From positions 16,200,136 to 16,264,135 of the forward strand of contig NC_083608.1 of assembly GCF_029168945.1 (NCBI RefSeq): a stretch of 64,000 nt of DNA. The letters run 5' to 3'. This DNA is from Cannabis sativa (Eukaryota > Streptophyta > Magnoliopsida > Rosales > Cannabaceae). The position numbers and the translations under genes are program-made. The stretch's first letter is position 1. Each line of letters opens with the position of its first letter. Positions 1-13,916 of the stretch are shown piece after piece. The notes below the pieces were generated by a model. It ran no database searches. It had not been told where the DNA came from and worked only from the letters and a program-made list of their open reading frames with translations.

Positions 1-706
1 CAGGTGGTTTTGCCGCCAATATCTCTTTCTGGAATTCGAATTATACTTCACAGTTAAATTTTTGTTTAAAATCGTTTTTTTTTTCTAGAATTTTGCATCA
101 ATCAGTAATTGTAGATAGTTGGATTGATTATGGTCTTTTTCTCAAGTGACATTACCGAAGTTAATGGTGGATCTTGGACTTACTGGGTTGTTTTTCTGTT
201 GCCGTCCTCATTTGATTCCACAAAGGTTTTGAGGATGAGAAGCATGGGTCGTGGAGCTCTATGGTGAGTGTAAGAGGTAATTTTGTAATTTTTTTTAGGC
301 TAATTAAGATATTTTTTCCTTGAACTTTGACATGTTTTAAATTATATCCCTTGAATTTTTTTCTATTGAGATTAAGGACTTTTGTTTAATGGCAAAAAAA
401 AAAAAAAAAAAAATTGAGGGGGACATGTTACAAAAATGGGAAAAAATGTTTTTTTTTTTTTTAAAAAAAAATTATATAAATATTAAAATGACCGATTCAC
501 TATATTTTCGTAATATTGTTATTTTTCGTATATAACCGAAAAAAGGAAAAAAAAAAAAAAATCATTTTTATTAATTTTTGAGCTTTGAAGTTGTGCTACT
601 GCTAGTGCTACAAGAGAAAGTTGGTGGTTCCCGCCTTCATCCCAACCCAAATCCAACTCTCCTTCCTCCTCAAATCTACTCTGCAACTAAGGTTCCATCG
701 CCAACA
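1..706. other. AT-rich upstream region, no gene recognised
   Basis: I see no coding segment here. There is an A run near 392-411 and a T run near 448-461 in AT-rich DNA. The last 100 bases or so before 707 become C-rich (CCAACCCAAATCC-like) and are the probable 5'UTR of the RHL1 gene. The frame stays open upstream of 707 to an ATG at 578, but those extra 43 residues do not look like the family. Confidence 0.4.
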
Positions 707-3700
707 ATGGCGGGACCAGCCAAGAAGAAGAAGAAGGTCACAGAAGCTGCTGCCGAGACCAACCCGGAGACCACAGAGCGTAAGAGGCTTCAAAATCTCG
801 CCTTCTCCAACAACATGCTCTCCGATACACCTGCCAAGCCCAACTCTCTTCTTTCCCCATCAAAAATGCTAATCAAGCACCACGGTAGAGATATCGTCAA
901 GAAATCCCAGCGGAAGAACAGATTCCTCTTCTCTTTCCCTGGTCTTCTCGCTCCGATCGGTGGTGGAAAGATTGGCGAGCTCAAAGATTTGGGCACTAAG
1001 AACCCTATTCTCTATGTTGATTTCCCTCAGGTTTCGTCCCTTTTCTCTTATACTCGGAAAATGCTGGAACTGTTTTTTGTTGGTATTTTGTGGGTAAGTG
1101 ACATCTTTTGATTATTTCAGGGTCGGATGAAATTGTTTGGGACTATTGTGTATCCGAAGAATAGGTATTTGACTGTGCAATTCCCCAGAGGTGGAAAGAA
1201 TGTTATGTGTGAAGATTACTTTGATAATATGGTTTGTATATTTTTACTTTCTTTTTGTGTTACTATTTTATTTTTATTTATGTGTTCTTCATTTTTGGTG
1301 GTAATTTTGAAGTATATTTATATGGTTTCAACCCAAATTGGGTTGATGATGATCATTAACTTTTGCAATTCTCAAGGTGAAGATCGAACAATTATCAATC
1401 AAACGAGTTTGAATTGTATAAATGTAGCTAATAATACACTGGATCGTTTAGAACAGAACTAGAAAAATGATGAAAATGTTATATCGTATTTTTGGATTAT
1501 GGAAACGAAAATGTCCTTGAAAATATGGTATTTTGCTGGCTAATTTTCTTCCCTTGCTCCACTAGCGAAGTTTCTTAAAGGCTTTCCCTTCATTCTATGC
1601 TTTAAGATGAATTGTAAACTTATCCTGTAAATTTTTACGTTAGTGATTGGAGATAATATATCAGCTAGATAAGAAGCATATGTTAATCCCTCAACTTTTC
1701 TTATGATCTGAATGGGTTTCCTGACCACTGCAGATTGTATTTTCTGATGCATGGTGGATTGGGAGTGAAACTGAGAATCCAGAAGAAGCCCGACTTGATT
1801 TTCCCAAGGAACTGAATGATGTCAGTTATCCAACAATAGTTTTTTGGGTGGTTAAATTTCATATCATTTGTTTATTGGTGATCCATTCCTCACATATATT
1901 GGTTTCAGGGTCAACCTGCTGAATATGACTTTAAAGGTGGTGCTGGTGGTGCACCATGTGCTAATAAACAAGTTGGTCATAAAACTGTAATCACCAATAG
2001 AGAAGAAACCCCAGAACCCAGCAGTGATGATGATTTATCGATATCAGAGGGTGAAAACAAAGATTTGATGAAATCAACTCCAGTTCGGCAGTCATCACGG
2101 ACTGCCGGGAAGAGATACAAGTACAGTTCTTCTAGATTGACTTTACTCACTGCATTCTGATTAACTTAGTTCTTTAAGGATATGAAACTGTTTGTAAAAT
2201 AAAAAATAGAACATTGTCCCTCATATTTTCATGGGGCTAATCTTCGTATTTTCTTCCTAGCCTTCCCTGTAACATAAGGCGTCAATGCTTAAAACTCCCA
2301 CATATTCTGTCCATTTTTATTTCTTCAGCAAAATAAAAATTAAAAACAGTACATGTGTTTAGAAGGTTCAAGTAACTGTTGGATACATTTGAATTCCAAT
2401 GTAGCTTCTGGGCATAGTTACATCTCCTATTTATTAGGTTGGAATTAGGTTGCTATCTCAATATATTTCTCTAGCTTTTATGTTCTTGCATATTATAATT
2501 CCTTTTGATCCTTTCTTGAATAATAATCATGATTTGATTTTAAGTTATTTCAATAGTAGTTTTAAACCGAGTAAACTTTCTTTTTCTCAACTAATTGTCT
2601 TTTGATGAGTTTGGGAGGGGGTCAGTCTAGGACAAGTGACCTCTGTCTCATTTCTTTTTTCAAAAAAAAAATAAAAAAAGAATCATCATTTGATGTTATT
2701 ACAACTAGTAAACTCTATATGCTGAAAAAGTTCTGACGTTTTATCTGCAATACCTTATAAATATATAACTTTCTTCAGGTTTTTGGAAGATTCTTCTGGA
2801 GATGATTCTATTGCAAGTGATGCAGATGCTGAAGAGGATGAAGAAGATAAAAAAGATGTAACAATAGATTCATCTACCCAAAATTATACAAGTAGAAATA
2901 TCCTCAATTAGCGTACTTCAGAATTTCTTTTTCCTGATTGGGTAGTTTTGTTATTGTACCTTCAATTACATTAGTCTCTCTGTTTTCATTTATACTTCAT
3001 AATTCCCTTAACTACTGGATACAGAAAGAAAATGTAAGTTCTGTAGTTATTGACATTGACAATGAGAATGAAGATGATGTGGAGAAAACTTCAGTTCCAA
3101 GTCCATCACATAATCAAGGGTCTGATCCATCAGGAACCAAGTCTAAAAAGCAGTCTTCTGTTTCCAGCAAGAAGACTAAATCTGGGGAGGAATCACACGG
3201 TCCTCTTGTTCAGGCCACTATATCTACATTGTTCAAGAGAGTGGAGGAAAAGGTTGCCTTCAAACTTTTGCTTGAGGAAAATTCTTTAAGAGTCTGAGAT
3301 CCAACATTTTTTTTTTCCTTTTGATATTTGCATCTTTGTTAATTAGCATATAAGTCCTGATTACTTTTGTTGATTTTGTGCAAATTGTGTGCAAATTTGA
3401 CAGCTTTAACTATTCTGTGAAATTGTGTCATTTTTCGAAGATGCATTTTGATTGTTGACGGTGAGGAGAAGTTATGAATCATTTCATGGCAACAGCATAT
3501 AATTTTGGCACTTTTCTTTCATGTACAGTTTGAACTTGCTGTGCTAAATCAGAACTAAGTTATGGTCAACTTAAAACTGATACTCAAGCTCATTTTTGGA
3601 AAAGTGGATACTAAATCACTGATGAAATCTTAACTTTGTTTACATTCAGTTGCGCACATTGTATGTTAAATATTGACCATTTTGTGGCATTTGCTTGTAA

Positions 3701-6700
3701 TTCTTTTTTGATATTGTTTTGAATTTCTCAGTGTTCAACTGCATCTCTGGAGTGGAAAAAACACTCTAATATGACATTCTATTACATTTTTTACATATTG
3801 ACAGAAATAATAATTCATTTTTCAGAAGACGCCAAGAAATTCAGGGAAACTCTCATCGCTAAATGGTAATAAAATTTCCTTTTTTTAAGTTAATCATTTG
3901 AATATTCAGACAGAAATTTCTTATCCAAAAGGAGCTATTGAGATGAGAATATTCAGAAAAACAAGGTTTGTCGTTTCCAGGTTCTAATCAGAAGGCAAAG
4001 CGCGTTGATTCAAAAAGGAAGACCAGTCAGGTTAGCCTTTTTCTTGTCTTTCTCCCATCCCTTACCTCTTCCTCTTGTAAAATTCATCATGTTCAGTATT
4101 TACTTATGACAACAATGATAACTGGTTGATGGATCTGCATGCTTCTCGGTTGTAAATTGTTGTTTTGGTTGATGCAGGATGAAGTACCTAAGAAAAAGGC
4201 AAAAGTGACCAACAACAAAAATGCCGGTTTGCTCCCTTTACTTCTTTGCCTCTCAAGTTTAGAGATGCTAGTCTCTAATAATATTGGTTTCATGTTTTTG
4301 TGTAGTTTTCTCTCTGATCTCTCTAAATTCCTCTCTATCTGTTCTTATCTATCTTCATATTCTCTTTTGTTGTCATTTCTACATCACCATGTTTGTTAGA
4401 TGCAACAAGTACTTTATTCGTTTGTAATATGTGTCTACATGCAACAAATCTGTATGCTTAGGTTCTCTATTACAGTAATTGTTTGTCGAGTTTTCCCCTG
4501 TCATGTGAACTTTGTTTCACTCTTTTAAAGCTATATGCAAAAATCTCATTTTGAAAAATTTGTTTACATCTTTTGTGCAGGGGGTAAAGGCTTGGCAAAA
4601 AAAGAAGTGTCCGAGGTATGGCTGTTTTGCAAGTCATACGTGTTGCTTTGTATTATGTACTGACTTCTGTGGTTAATTTTTCTTATCTTTTTGCTTTTTC
4701 TTCTTTTACATTTTAATTTATTTGATTTGCAATAACTTTGAAAGAGAATCAACAGATAGTTATCGTTAGCTATTGTCCTTACTCTAGTTGTCATTGTCCA
4801 CTTTGATTGGTCTCGTGGTTGGTCAGCACTGGTGAACTAATACCTCTGCATCAAACTTTTTTTAAAAAAAACCTCTGCATCTAACCGTGAGTGTGGCCCG
4901 TAGAGTCTTAATTTTATTTTTCTACCTCACAAGCCAACGGTTGAGGGAGATTTCTTTAATTTTATTTTAGGCTTATGGAGTGTGTTTATTCCTTTAATAA
5001 ATCTCTTGTAAACATGAGTTAGACAGTGGGAAATGGGCATCAGTCGAAAGTCTATAACTCAAGTCATTTTCTTATAGCCGTAATCTTGCTAGGGTCAGTA
5101 TAACTTCCTTGAGCATGGTCAATTCAACCCAGGAAGTGGATTCAAGACTTCATGATAGGGCACTTTTGAAGTAAATGTTTTTTCCGCTCAGTGTTTTGAA
5201 ACCTTGTTTAAGATGATCCAGGTTCTTTTCCTTGGTCTCATAACTTGAGATAACACTTATGAACGAACTGGTGGCATTGCAAAGATGAACTGCTAGTTCT
5301 ATTCCTCCTGAGTTAGTAGCAGTCTTTAGTTCATTTTGAGCAGTAATCATTACATAACTAGGAAGGTTGGATACGATCTTGAGGCCAAATCTATGGCATG
5401 TTAAATGACTCATATTGGAGGCAACTTTTCTCATTAGATATGATAGTTCTAAACTCATTTAGTGATATGGATAAACAGTGGATGAGTAACCTAAGTTAGA
5501 CTAAGAAGGTGATAACCTTTCTCGGACACAGGAACATAGAGGCTAGACCAGTTTCACTGTCTTCACGCTTAAAAAGCTTGTGGTAAATTATGAATCCCAT
5601 TCTTAGGAGGATCCAAGCAGAAACTATAGTTTTAATGGTTGCAGTGCACTTGGGCTGCCTCTTAGTTCTTTTTGAGTGTGACAACTTTGTTTTGATTTCT
5701 GCGTTCTCTAGAGGGTATTGCTAGTTTGCTGTTCAATTTTTCTGAAGCATCTCTAATTCATTTTCTTTGTTCGACTATTATTGTTGCATATGAATAAGTA
5801 GTTCGTGCACTCAGAGTAGATGATGAACTAGTTTAGATGGATGTTTTTCCATCCTTTCTCTTTGATTTATTATACTCTAATTATTATCAATGGATATGAG
5901 CAATATCAATCCTTAACACACATCACGGTATGTATCTTGCTAGTTAGGTCAGTCAAGAATTCAATTCAACTGTTTTTCAACATAATATGACTTTTAGTCG
6001 TGCTTTAAAAAATGCAAAATATTTATTGATAAAAGTCATCCCTTTGAGACACATTTCTTGTTTATGGTAGGGTAGAGCCCATAAAGCGAGCAAATCAGAT
6101 ACTTTTCTGATTAATTTGTGCTAACTTGGATATATTAATATATGTATATATATTTATATTTATGGTAGTATAGGGTACTTTACATTTTCTTATGATCTAG
6201 CTATATTCCATTTCACAGTATGGATTAGTATTGATGTGTTTTGAATTTGAAGTAATCTGATTGTGTTTTGTTACCTAAAAGAACCAATCTATGGTTCATC
6301 CTTAAGCTTATGTCATATTATGTTTTCATTTTATACTAAAATACCAGATTTAGTGTCTTTATACTAAATCAAGCTTAAGTTGTCTTTATTTTTTTTTTTG
6401 AAGTGTAATGATATGTGCACACGTAATTTACACCAAAACTACTCACGCCTATCACTCTTTTTGAGTGATTGTCATTGAATAAGTTGCTAATTTATTTACA
6501 TAAATGACCCAGGGTGATGAAGACGAGGATGATATCGAAGAATTCTCAAGCCCTTCAGTGGTAATTTTTCAACCACTCAACCCGCTCGTGTACATAAAGT
6601 TGTGTGATTATATTTCATAAAAACTGATTAAAGATGTCACAGTTAAACATTTATATGAATCATTGCTGTATAAAGAAATGCACTAATAATAAATTCGGTA

Positions 6701-6739
6701 TAGGATTCTGAAGGAAGTGATGAAGAATGGGCTGCCTGA
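707..6739 (+). CDS. RHL1: RHL1-like DNA-binding protein, topoisomerase VI complex subunit
   Basis: The protein matches ROOT HAIRLESS 1, a plant nuclear protein of the DNA topoisomerase VI complex needed for endoreduplication and root hair growth. The model has 12 exons: 707-1030, 1121-1231, 1734-1820, 1909-2120, 2779-2857, 3025-3252, 3826-3865, 3981-4030, 4178-4226, 4581-4615, 6513-6560, 6704-6739. All borders are GT-AG and phases agree, giving 432 residues. Family landmarks are KSQRKNRFLFSFPGLLAPI in exon 1, GRMKLFG and YPKNRYL in exon 2, WWIG and EEARLDFPKEL in exon 3, and LVQATISTLFKRVEEK in exon 6. A lysine run follows the start. The C-terminus is acidic and ends DSEGSDEEWAA. I chose ATG 707 over 578 because family similarity begins after it. 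The intron before exon 11 is long (4616-6512) and holds nothing I recognise. The gene converges on YSL-A. Confidence 0.93.
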
Positions 6740-7907
6740 AGGGAGATGATTGATATCGATGGCCGAAGAGATAGAGATGTACATATCAAAGGTGAAAATG
6801 AAATGATCTTAATTAGATATAAACACCACAAATGATACAACAGTTTCTCCAACATTCTAATTTTCTTAATTGGCTTCAAAAGTATTGAGTCTGTCATTAG
6901 GATAGCCATACTATATTTTTTTAATCGTTATTATCTGTATTATTATTGTTATTGTTCTTGAATGAGATCCATGATCATCTACTTTGGTCATTAGTTGTTT
7001 AATAAAGAAAATTTACAACTATTACGTATTTTAATATATGAAATCATGGTTTTTAGAATTTTTATTTTTAGGGATTATATGTTTGGCATGATCAGTACTA
7101 AATATTTTCTGATTTTTTTTCCCTTTTTGTTTTGACTTTTACTATTTTTACTTTGGGAAGATTGGATTTTGCTTTTTCTATATTGTATTACTTTGAAATG
7201 TAGTTGTCGATTGTCCAGAATCCAGAGCAAGGATCTGGTTTGTTATAAAGTTATTTCACTTCCCAACTAATCTTATAAGCCCATTTTTTAAGGTGGTTCG
7301 ACAATGCTTACATGTAAATTAAAGGGTTAATTTTACAAATGCACAAAAACAACAAAAAAATAATAAAAATACTGTTTCACGGAATTTTAAATATTTTACG
7401 ATTTTTTTTATTTTATTTACATAAAATACGATCATGTTGAAATTTTGTTCATTTGTTGTTAATTTTTTGTTATATGTATGTTATTTTTTGTTATTTTTTT
7501 GTTGTTATTTTGAAGTTACTTTAATGTTGTTTTTTTGTTCATTTTATGTTGTTTTCGTGTTATTTTTTGAAAAACCGTAAAAATGTAAAAAAATAATTCT
7601 TTAAACGTAAAAATGTAAATATTTTACAAAAAATAGTGTCTTATCTAATTATTCCTAAATTAAAATTAATAAGAGGTTGAAAATAATAGAACAATGAATT
7701 TGAGGATATAATAAATGATAAATAGAAGAAACAAAAAGAACCCTTTACTTTTGTGATTTCCGATTACTAGATATAATATAAACAAATACTAAAAACAGCC
7801 TTCTTAACCACATTGTTTAGGATGTGATTATTCACAATAACTTAATAATACCTTGGCCACACAAGTGAAAGGAGTATAGAACAATAATATGATTATTTGA
7901 CAGAGAC
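6740..7907. other. Intergenic space between convergent genes
   Basis: This holds the 3' ends of two convergent genes, RHL1 (+) and YSL-A (-). AT-rich sequence fills it, with a low-complexity T/G-rich stretch around 7430-7570 made of GTTATTTTTTG-like units. I recognise no gene or element. Confidence 0.5.
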
Positions 7908-10900
7908 TTAGCTGCTAGAAGATAAGAAACCATCGACTTTGGCATTATCTTTACCAGATAGAAACTTCATGCAAATTGGTGGTTTAATCCCAGCAAGAGC
8001 AAGAATTGAAGCAGGTAAAGTCCATATGCCATCACCACAGATTAAACCCGAAGCAACTGCCGGTGCAAAAGCCTCTGCCTTGGCCTTGTTTATCTTAGTC
8101 CATATGAACAAGATCAAGCTTCCAATACACATGTCAATGGCAAAGTATGATCCTATGTAGAATGGTATTGCCATTGCCATTGGGATTGGAATGTATTTTC
8201 CTTTATCCTTTCCTATGAAATCCTTGATGAGGTTAACCGCAATGGCTATACCGAAGAAAATGTAACAAAGCAGGAGGCAATAGCGTGGCAGAGAGCCAAA
8301 CCCTTCTACTCCAAGTATGGCCATGTTTCGATACACAACAGCAAATGGAGCAGGATATGGAGAACTGGGCTTTCCGAGGTTATCATATGCATTGTAAAAG
8401 AGCCAGAAGACACAGGGAGAAATGATACAACCCATTGCTGTTCCAATAACTTGGCTGAAAAACATGGAGCGTGGCGAAGCTAGAGTTAGGTAACCAGTCT
8501 TGAAATCTTGAGTCAGGTCAGAGGCTGTTGAGACTATGTTCATCATGACTCCACAGGCTGCTAGACCAGCAAGAACACCACCATTTGACGCACCTGCCCA
8601 TGCTCCAATTGTGAAGATGGCAAGTTTTCCGTAGGTAGAAGCAAGGGACCAATCCGTGAGGCCACACCCGTATGCATTACAGAAAGCCAAGGCAGGAGCA
8701 AAGATATAGATTACCACTATGTAATACCATTTGAGTTGGGGGAATATGTGTGGAAGAGTACCAATGGAGATGGCAGCTATTGCAACATAGCCTCCAAGAG
8801 CAAACCATACTGAAATTTGGTCTTTCAAAAACAGTTGTGTGCGGCGTTGGTCATCAAAGGATGGCTCTTCTTTAGTGTAAGAGGGACGATCTGCCACTGG
8901 AAGAGAGCTGTCTGCCACATCTTTTTCTTGCAGCTGATTATACAAGCCAGAAAGGGTTCGGGTCAGCACCTTCACGAAGTTGTATAGTCCGTCGCCCAAA
9001 ATTATGGCAATGGCGATAAACACCTACAACAATGTTTGGAATTTAAAATGTTAGGGCCAAGAATGCATATTGTGGTTCAACTCAATACAAAATCCAAATA
9101 TTTCAATTGAAAATCACCTTGTATCCTTGAAGGGCATGCATATTAGATGGTTTGAGTTTTTCATCGAACCAATCACCCTTTCTATTCTCTATTAGAGGCC
9201 ACATGACACCCCAAGAAAGAATTCCTCCAAGCAGCACTGATATGTTCACAATGTATGGGCAAATCATTCCCACTCCAACATATGTTGAAGAGAAATCAAA
9301 GTAAAACCTGCACGGTAGCATGTTGTTTAGTCATTAAAGAATGAAACTTTTCTCAAGAATTGCAAAGAAATTAAATTCTGTACACAATGTACAATTCTGA
9401 TATAATAAAATGCATCAGTACTTGTTCTCGTATGCCTTCAATCCTAGTGTAGGGAAATTAGCAAATCCACAATCATCTGCAGCAGTATAGAACCATTGAA
9501 AGAAACCCCAGAAAAAACTTAAGGAGAAAAATTTGCCCAACGTTCTCACTTGTTTCCTACAAGTGTGAAAATTACAGGGGGAGAAATCATTAAATCCAAC
9601 ACAATCATAAATATGCATGCGTCAAAATGAAGAAACATGCGTTGGAGTTCCTTACTTTGCTAACTTGGCTCCTTCAGGAGTGTGGAAACTGTTAATCAGA
9701 TGAGCAGTTGCAGTACCACTTGGGTATGTCAATTTGAAGTCAATGATCATGATCTGAAACAAACCACGAGATATAAAAATTAGGGATGGAAAGAAAAATG
9801 AAGATATTATGGTGATAACTACATAATCAAATATGTGTAGGCAGCGTTTAATTAAATTTACAGTAGAAACATGTACCTTACGAAGAGGCACCACTGAGAA
9901 GAGACCAAGAAAGCTAACAACAAAAAGAAACCCAATTATCCATCCCAATGATGGATTTTTGTAATCATTGGTATCTGAAGACTGTTTAGCAACACTTTCA
10001 CTCATTCCAAAGAGGTAACTCCCAAAGCCTCCTGATTTGTTTGAAAAAAAAAGATTTTTAATCAGAACAGGACATGTAGTGCCAACTTAAAATCCATATA
10101 CTAACACCAAATATAAGCCATTATGCAAATTACATTCATTCAGAATTACATGAAGAAAAGTAATTCATAGATGCAAAATTATAAACTTCAACTGAAAAGG
10201 AATGTGGTGAACATTTTATTAATTGCTTAACAAAAATTCAAAGTTTCACCAGTTTCCATAACATCCAAAGAGTATTTCATCGCTGGATTAATAGGTGCGA
10301 GGCAAGTACATTTCAAATTTCCCAAGTGGTCTTAATCCCATGTCACAATATAAGAATTTCATTAACAAAATCATTCAAAAAAAGAAAAAACATCATTAGG
10401 TCTCAATAGATACCAAATTCAAAGCAATGATTTTTATTTATTATTTATTATACATAAGAATCAAGTCTTCTAGATACTTAACTCTGTTCCTTCGTATATT
10501 TTTTCATTTAAACATGTAATGTGTAATCCTTACAAAGATAGGCAAAGAAAGACAAAAGGCGGCTGTTTGGCTTGGTACCTCAAATTATGACTATAGGGGA
10601 TGGTGGAGGTCTTCATCAGAATCTACTTTATTCCAATCATACTTTAAAGAACATAAAACAAAAGATTGTGGATCTTAAAATTTTCATTTTAAAATTAATT
10701 ATTGAGTGGGAATGGTAATAATGGTGACATAGTAGTGGAGTTGACTGTGGAAACAAATCATGAGCCAACTCACACGCTTCATCCAAAGAACTAGCAGCTC
10801 TTATATATCCACATCTAAAACTTATTATTTTATACAATAAATTTGGTTTTCTTTATAACACACTTAAAAACAAGATCTGGGTTTCCTTCTTTAGTCCAAA

Positions 10901-12038
10901 AAAGACAAAAAATATGATTTAAGGGGGAAGAAAGGAGATGTGGATAAGTACTACCAATGTATTATTAATGAATACCCACCACCACTCCTCTACTTGCCAA
11001 TTTTTCTTCACAAATTTTATTGTTTGGTACTACATTTCCCAAAAAAAAATTCAAACAGACACAAACAAACAAACATGTTTGACTAAACCAAGATTAAAAA
11101 CAGTAATCTGTTTTATTTTAAAAATAAATAAATAAAAAGATTACATTAATCTTATTTCTTGGCTAGTCTGGAATTCGATGAGTGTAGTGAGAAAAATACA
11201 AGGAAAAAAAATATTAATAATAATACATTTCCCTGAAATCAACCTTTTTTTTTTTACATTTTTCTCTTCTCAATACTTCATTTCCACACATTTTTAAATC
11301 CAAACAAGAGAAGATGAAATCGTGTAAATGTTCAAATACATAAATAAATAAATTAATAGAAGTTTTTCCATGATTAAATCTATGTTAAAAATATAATAAG
11401 AAGAATGGAAATTAAGGAAAACAAAAACATACAAAATTGGTTTCTGAAATCCAAAATCAAGATTGAAAACCAATAAAAAAATCACAAAAGGAATGATAAT
11501 AACATCATCAATATTCAATAATACGATTTCGATTTCAAAAATTGAAATAATACAGAGCAATAAATAAACGATGAACAAAAGATTAGAGAGAAGAAATACC
11601 GCTAAAGGCGATGCCAGAGGAAGCAACAACACAGGTCTGAATAACAGTGTTCTCTTGTCTAGTAAAGGGTTGCTTCAATAGACCAGATTTAGAAGCGATT
11701 TTGGTCCAAGTTTTGACGAAGAAGAATCCCAAAAGACCAGCGGAAACATTGAGCGAAGGAATAATCCCCGTGGTGAGATTGAGCTTCATGACAATGAAAG
11801 TGAAGAGAATGCTGAGCACAAAACTCACCACGAAAGCCCTCACAGTCAGCTGATCCTGCCATGAAGGAACCTCCTGACTAGCGAAGATCTGTTCCACAGA
11901 TAACGCCGCCGCCGGAACGGTGTCGTTTCCTTTGTTCTTCTGGTTTGGATCGTCATCATCGTCGTAAACGTTGTCGTTTCGAACCTCAATGGCATTTTGA
12001 TGATTGTGCACCGCAGCTTCGTCCTCCTCACGACCCAT
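7908..12038 (-). CDS. YSL-A: Yellow Stripe-Like metal-nicotianamine transporter, YSL5/7/8 type
   Basis: This is an oligopeptide-transporter-superfamily membrane protein. YSL proteins carry metal-nicotianamine complexes or related ligands across membranes. Six exons on the minus strand: 11600-12038, 9877-10031, 9656-9753, 9422-9556, 9118-9307, 7908-9023, phase-consistent, 710 residues. The N-terminus is acidic and hydrophilic. Then come the family signatures [129 protein letters not shown] and [15 protein letters not shown]. The [11 protein letters not shown] and [18 protein letters not shown] blocks resemble Arabidopsis YSL7 and its close relatives more than YSL1-3. Many hydrophobic segments are visible. 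Exon 6 starts with GTG after its acceptor, so it is not an independent gene. Its paralogue YSL-B lies near 41-47 kb. The exact substrate cannot be told from sequence. Confidence 0.95.
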
Positions 12039-12309
12039 TTTCTCGGAGAAGAAGATGGGCTTCTTAAGACTTTTCTCACCACAGAGATTTTTTTTTTTTT
12101 TGTATCACTCTGCAATAGAATCTTGAATCTTAAGACTTATATATATATAACTATATATTATATACACTCTTGGTCCTTGTACTGTACCATATTTTCCATC
12201 TGGTCCCTCAGTTAAAAATATATTACATATATTTCTTTTTTGGTTTAGATTTCAAATCCAATTGGAATGTTGCGAAAATTCGACACTAATTTGGTGTGAT
12301 GGTGTAGTA

Positions 12310-12490
12310 TTATTGTAAATAATATAAAACGTATAAAGATAAGATGAACGAGGTTTTATCTTAAAATTAAATGAGAAAATTTGTGGGTGTACGGAAACTA
12401 AAAATTGTCACATACCACGTCATAATTTAGAATGAAATGAATGAGGTTCTATCTCTAAACCAATTAATAATAAAAAAAGTAGCACATTCA
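12310..12490 (-). repeat. Degenerate LTR-end relic (dispersed repeat)
   Basis: Two stretches, AAGATGAACGAGGTTTTATCTTAAAATTAAAT-like near 12336 and GAATGAGGTTCTATCTC-like near 12436, resemble segments near 38930, 39236 and 63256. The copy at 39226 adjoins a degenerate tRNA-Met primer-binding site, so I read the family as decayed LTR ends. Borders are approximate. Confidence 0.3.
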
Positions 12491-12850
12491 TTTTATATAT
12501 AATAATTTATTTTCACACATAACTAACGTGTGATCTTTTAAGTAAAATATATTTATTTGGTGAAATATTTAGTGTGATATTTGATATGAATCATTAGAAT
12601 TATTTTACAAAAAGTAAAACTTTTTACACAATTGATATAGATTCTATACTAAATTAGTGTAACTATTGTAATAATCTTTATTTAATTTAATGAATGGTGT
12701 AATAGTAATTACCAATTACATAATAAAGACATTATAATATTTTCAAAGCCAAACCAAACATGACAAATTATGAACATAATGCATGGTTTGTACTTTATAT
12801 TTATAATATTAATGATTATCAAATATATAATTGAAATCATTCATATTTTA

Positions 12851-13195
12851 GGTGTTGTTTGGCTAAGTGTGTGATAGAATAATAATGAGAATAATATTAA
12901 GATGTTTTGTTTATTTATAAAATGATTGGAAATGAGTGTGTATTGATAAGAATATCTTAATTTTGAATTATTTTGGTAATGGAAAGATATAAAATAATGA
13001 GATGAGTAATTTTATTTTTATATAAATAGTGTTGTTAATAGTGAGTACACATATATAGAAGTGTAATTCTTATTTTTATGAATGGTCGATGATTAGATGT
13101 CATGATATTATAATATTTTTAAAATTAAACTAAAAAATAGAATTGTATAATAGTGATTTTTTTACCATTATGATTCTCTCAAACCAAACATTGCC
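12851..13195. mobile_element. PIF/Harbinger-like MITE
   Basis: A 345-bp non-coding AT-rich unit flanked by TTA on both sides (12848-12850 and 13196-13198). The inverted ends are GGTGTTGTTTGGCT on the left and, read in reverse complement, GGCAATGTTTGGTTT on the right. A 3-bp TTA duplication and a GTTTGG-bearing end are typical of PIF/Harbinger (Tourist) MITEs. The ends carry several mismatches. Confidence 0.55.
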
Positions 13196-13487
13196 TTAGT
13201 ATTATGATACGTGACAAATGAATCTATTCTTACTTACAAGTAACAAACATAATACTTTTTTATTTAAGTACAATTATCGATCATTTAAGGTACAAAATTG
13301 TATGATTTTTAATTTATATATATATAGGACACAATAAATATTAAAGTTAAAAAACACATAACTTCTTATATATTTGTTTTGTATAAGAATTAATTTCTAT
13401 TAATATGAAGGACTTGGTTATAAAATTGAAAAATAAAAAAAACGTGAAACATTTTCAAAAAGGGCAAAAGATAACATAATTATTAAT

Positions 13488-13916
13488 GGGTGATTCTACA
13501 ACGCACCCCCTTAAAATGGATGTATTGATGCACCCTTAACTTGTTTTGGCATCTAGAAGAATTTTTTTAGTCTAATTTTTTTTTTATATTCATGTACGTT
13601 ATATCTATTTAAGATATCTTACAAAATTTTAAAAAATTCGGAATAATTTACACTATAGAAAACAATGTTCAAATAGTCTATTTTACACGCGTATAAAATA
13701 AAATAGTCACGCGTGCAACACATTGTTTGAACGTAGTTTTCGGCGTGTTAAACTTTTCTGAATTTCTTAAAATTTTGCAGGTTGTCTTAAATAACTATAA
13801 CGTACATGACTATGAGTCTATGAGAAAAAATTTGACCAAAAAATTATTTCGGATGCTAAAACAAATAGGGCTGCATCAATATATCCATTTTAAGGGTGTG
13901 CATTGTAGAATTTTCC
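13488..13916. mobile_element. Mutator-type foldback MITE with 9-bp target duplication
   Basis: The element is flanked by the perfect 9-bp repeat ATTATTAAT at 13479-13487 and 13917-13925. Its two halves are inverted repeats of each other over nearly the full length. The left end begins GGGTGATTCTACAACGCAC; the right end in reverse complement begins GGAAAATTCTACAATGCAC. Both then share CTTAAAATGGAT, TATTGATGCA, CATGTACGTTATA and, near the centre, ACGCGTATAAAATAAAATAG-like sequence. A 9-bp duplication with very long inverted ends is the mark of MULE-derived MITEs. It has no coding capacity: the small ORF at 13727-13924 is part of the repeat. Confidence 0.78.

Noticed and set aside
578..706. In-frame upstream ATG that would extend RHL1 by 43 residues
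   Set aside because: The extra residues do not resemble RHL1 proteins, and the stretch looks like leader DNA; similarity starts at the ATG at 707.
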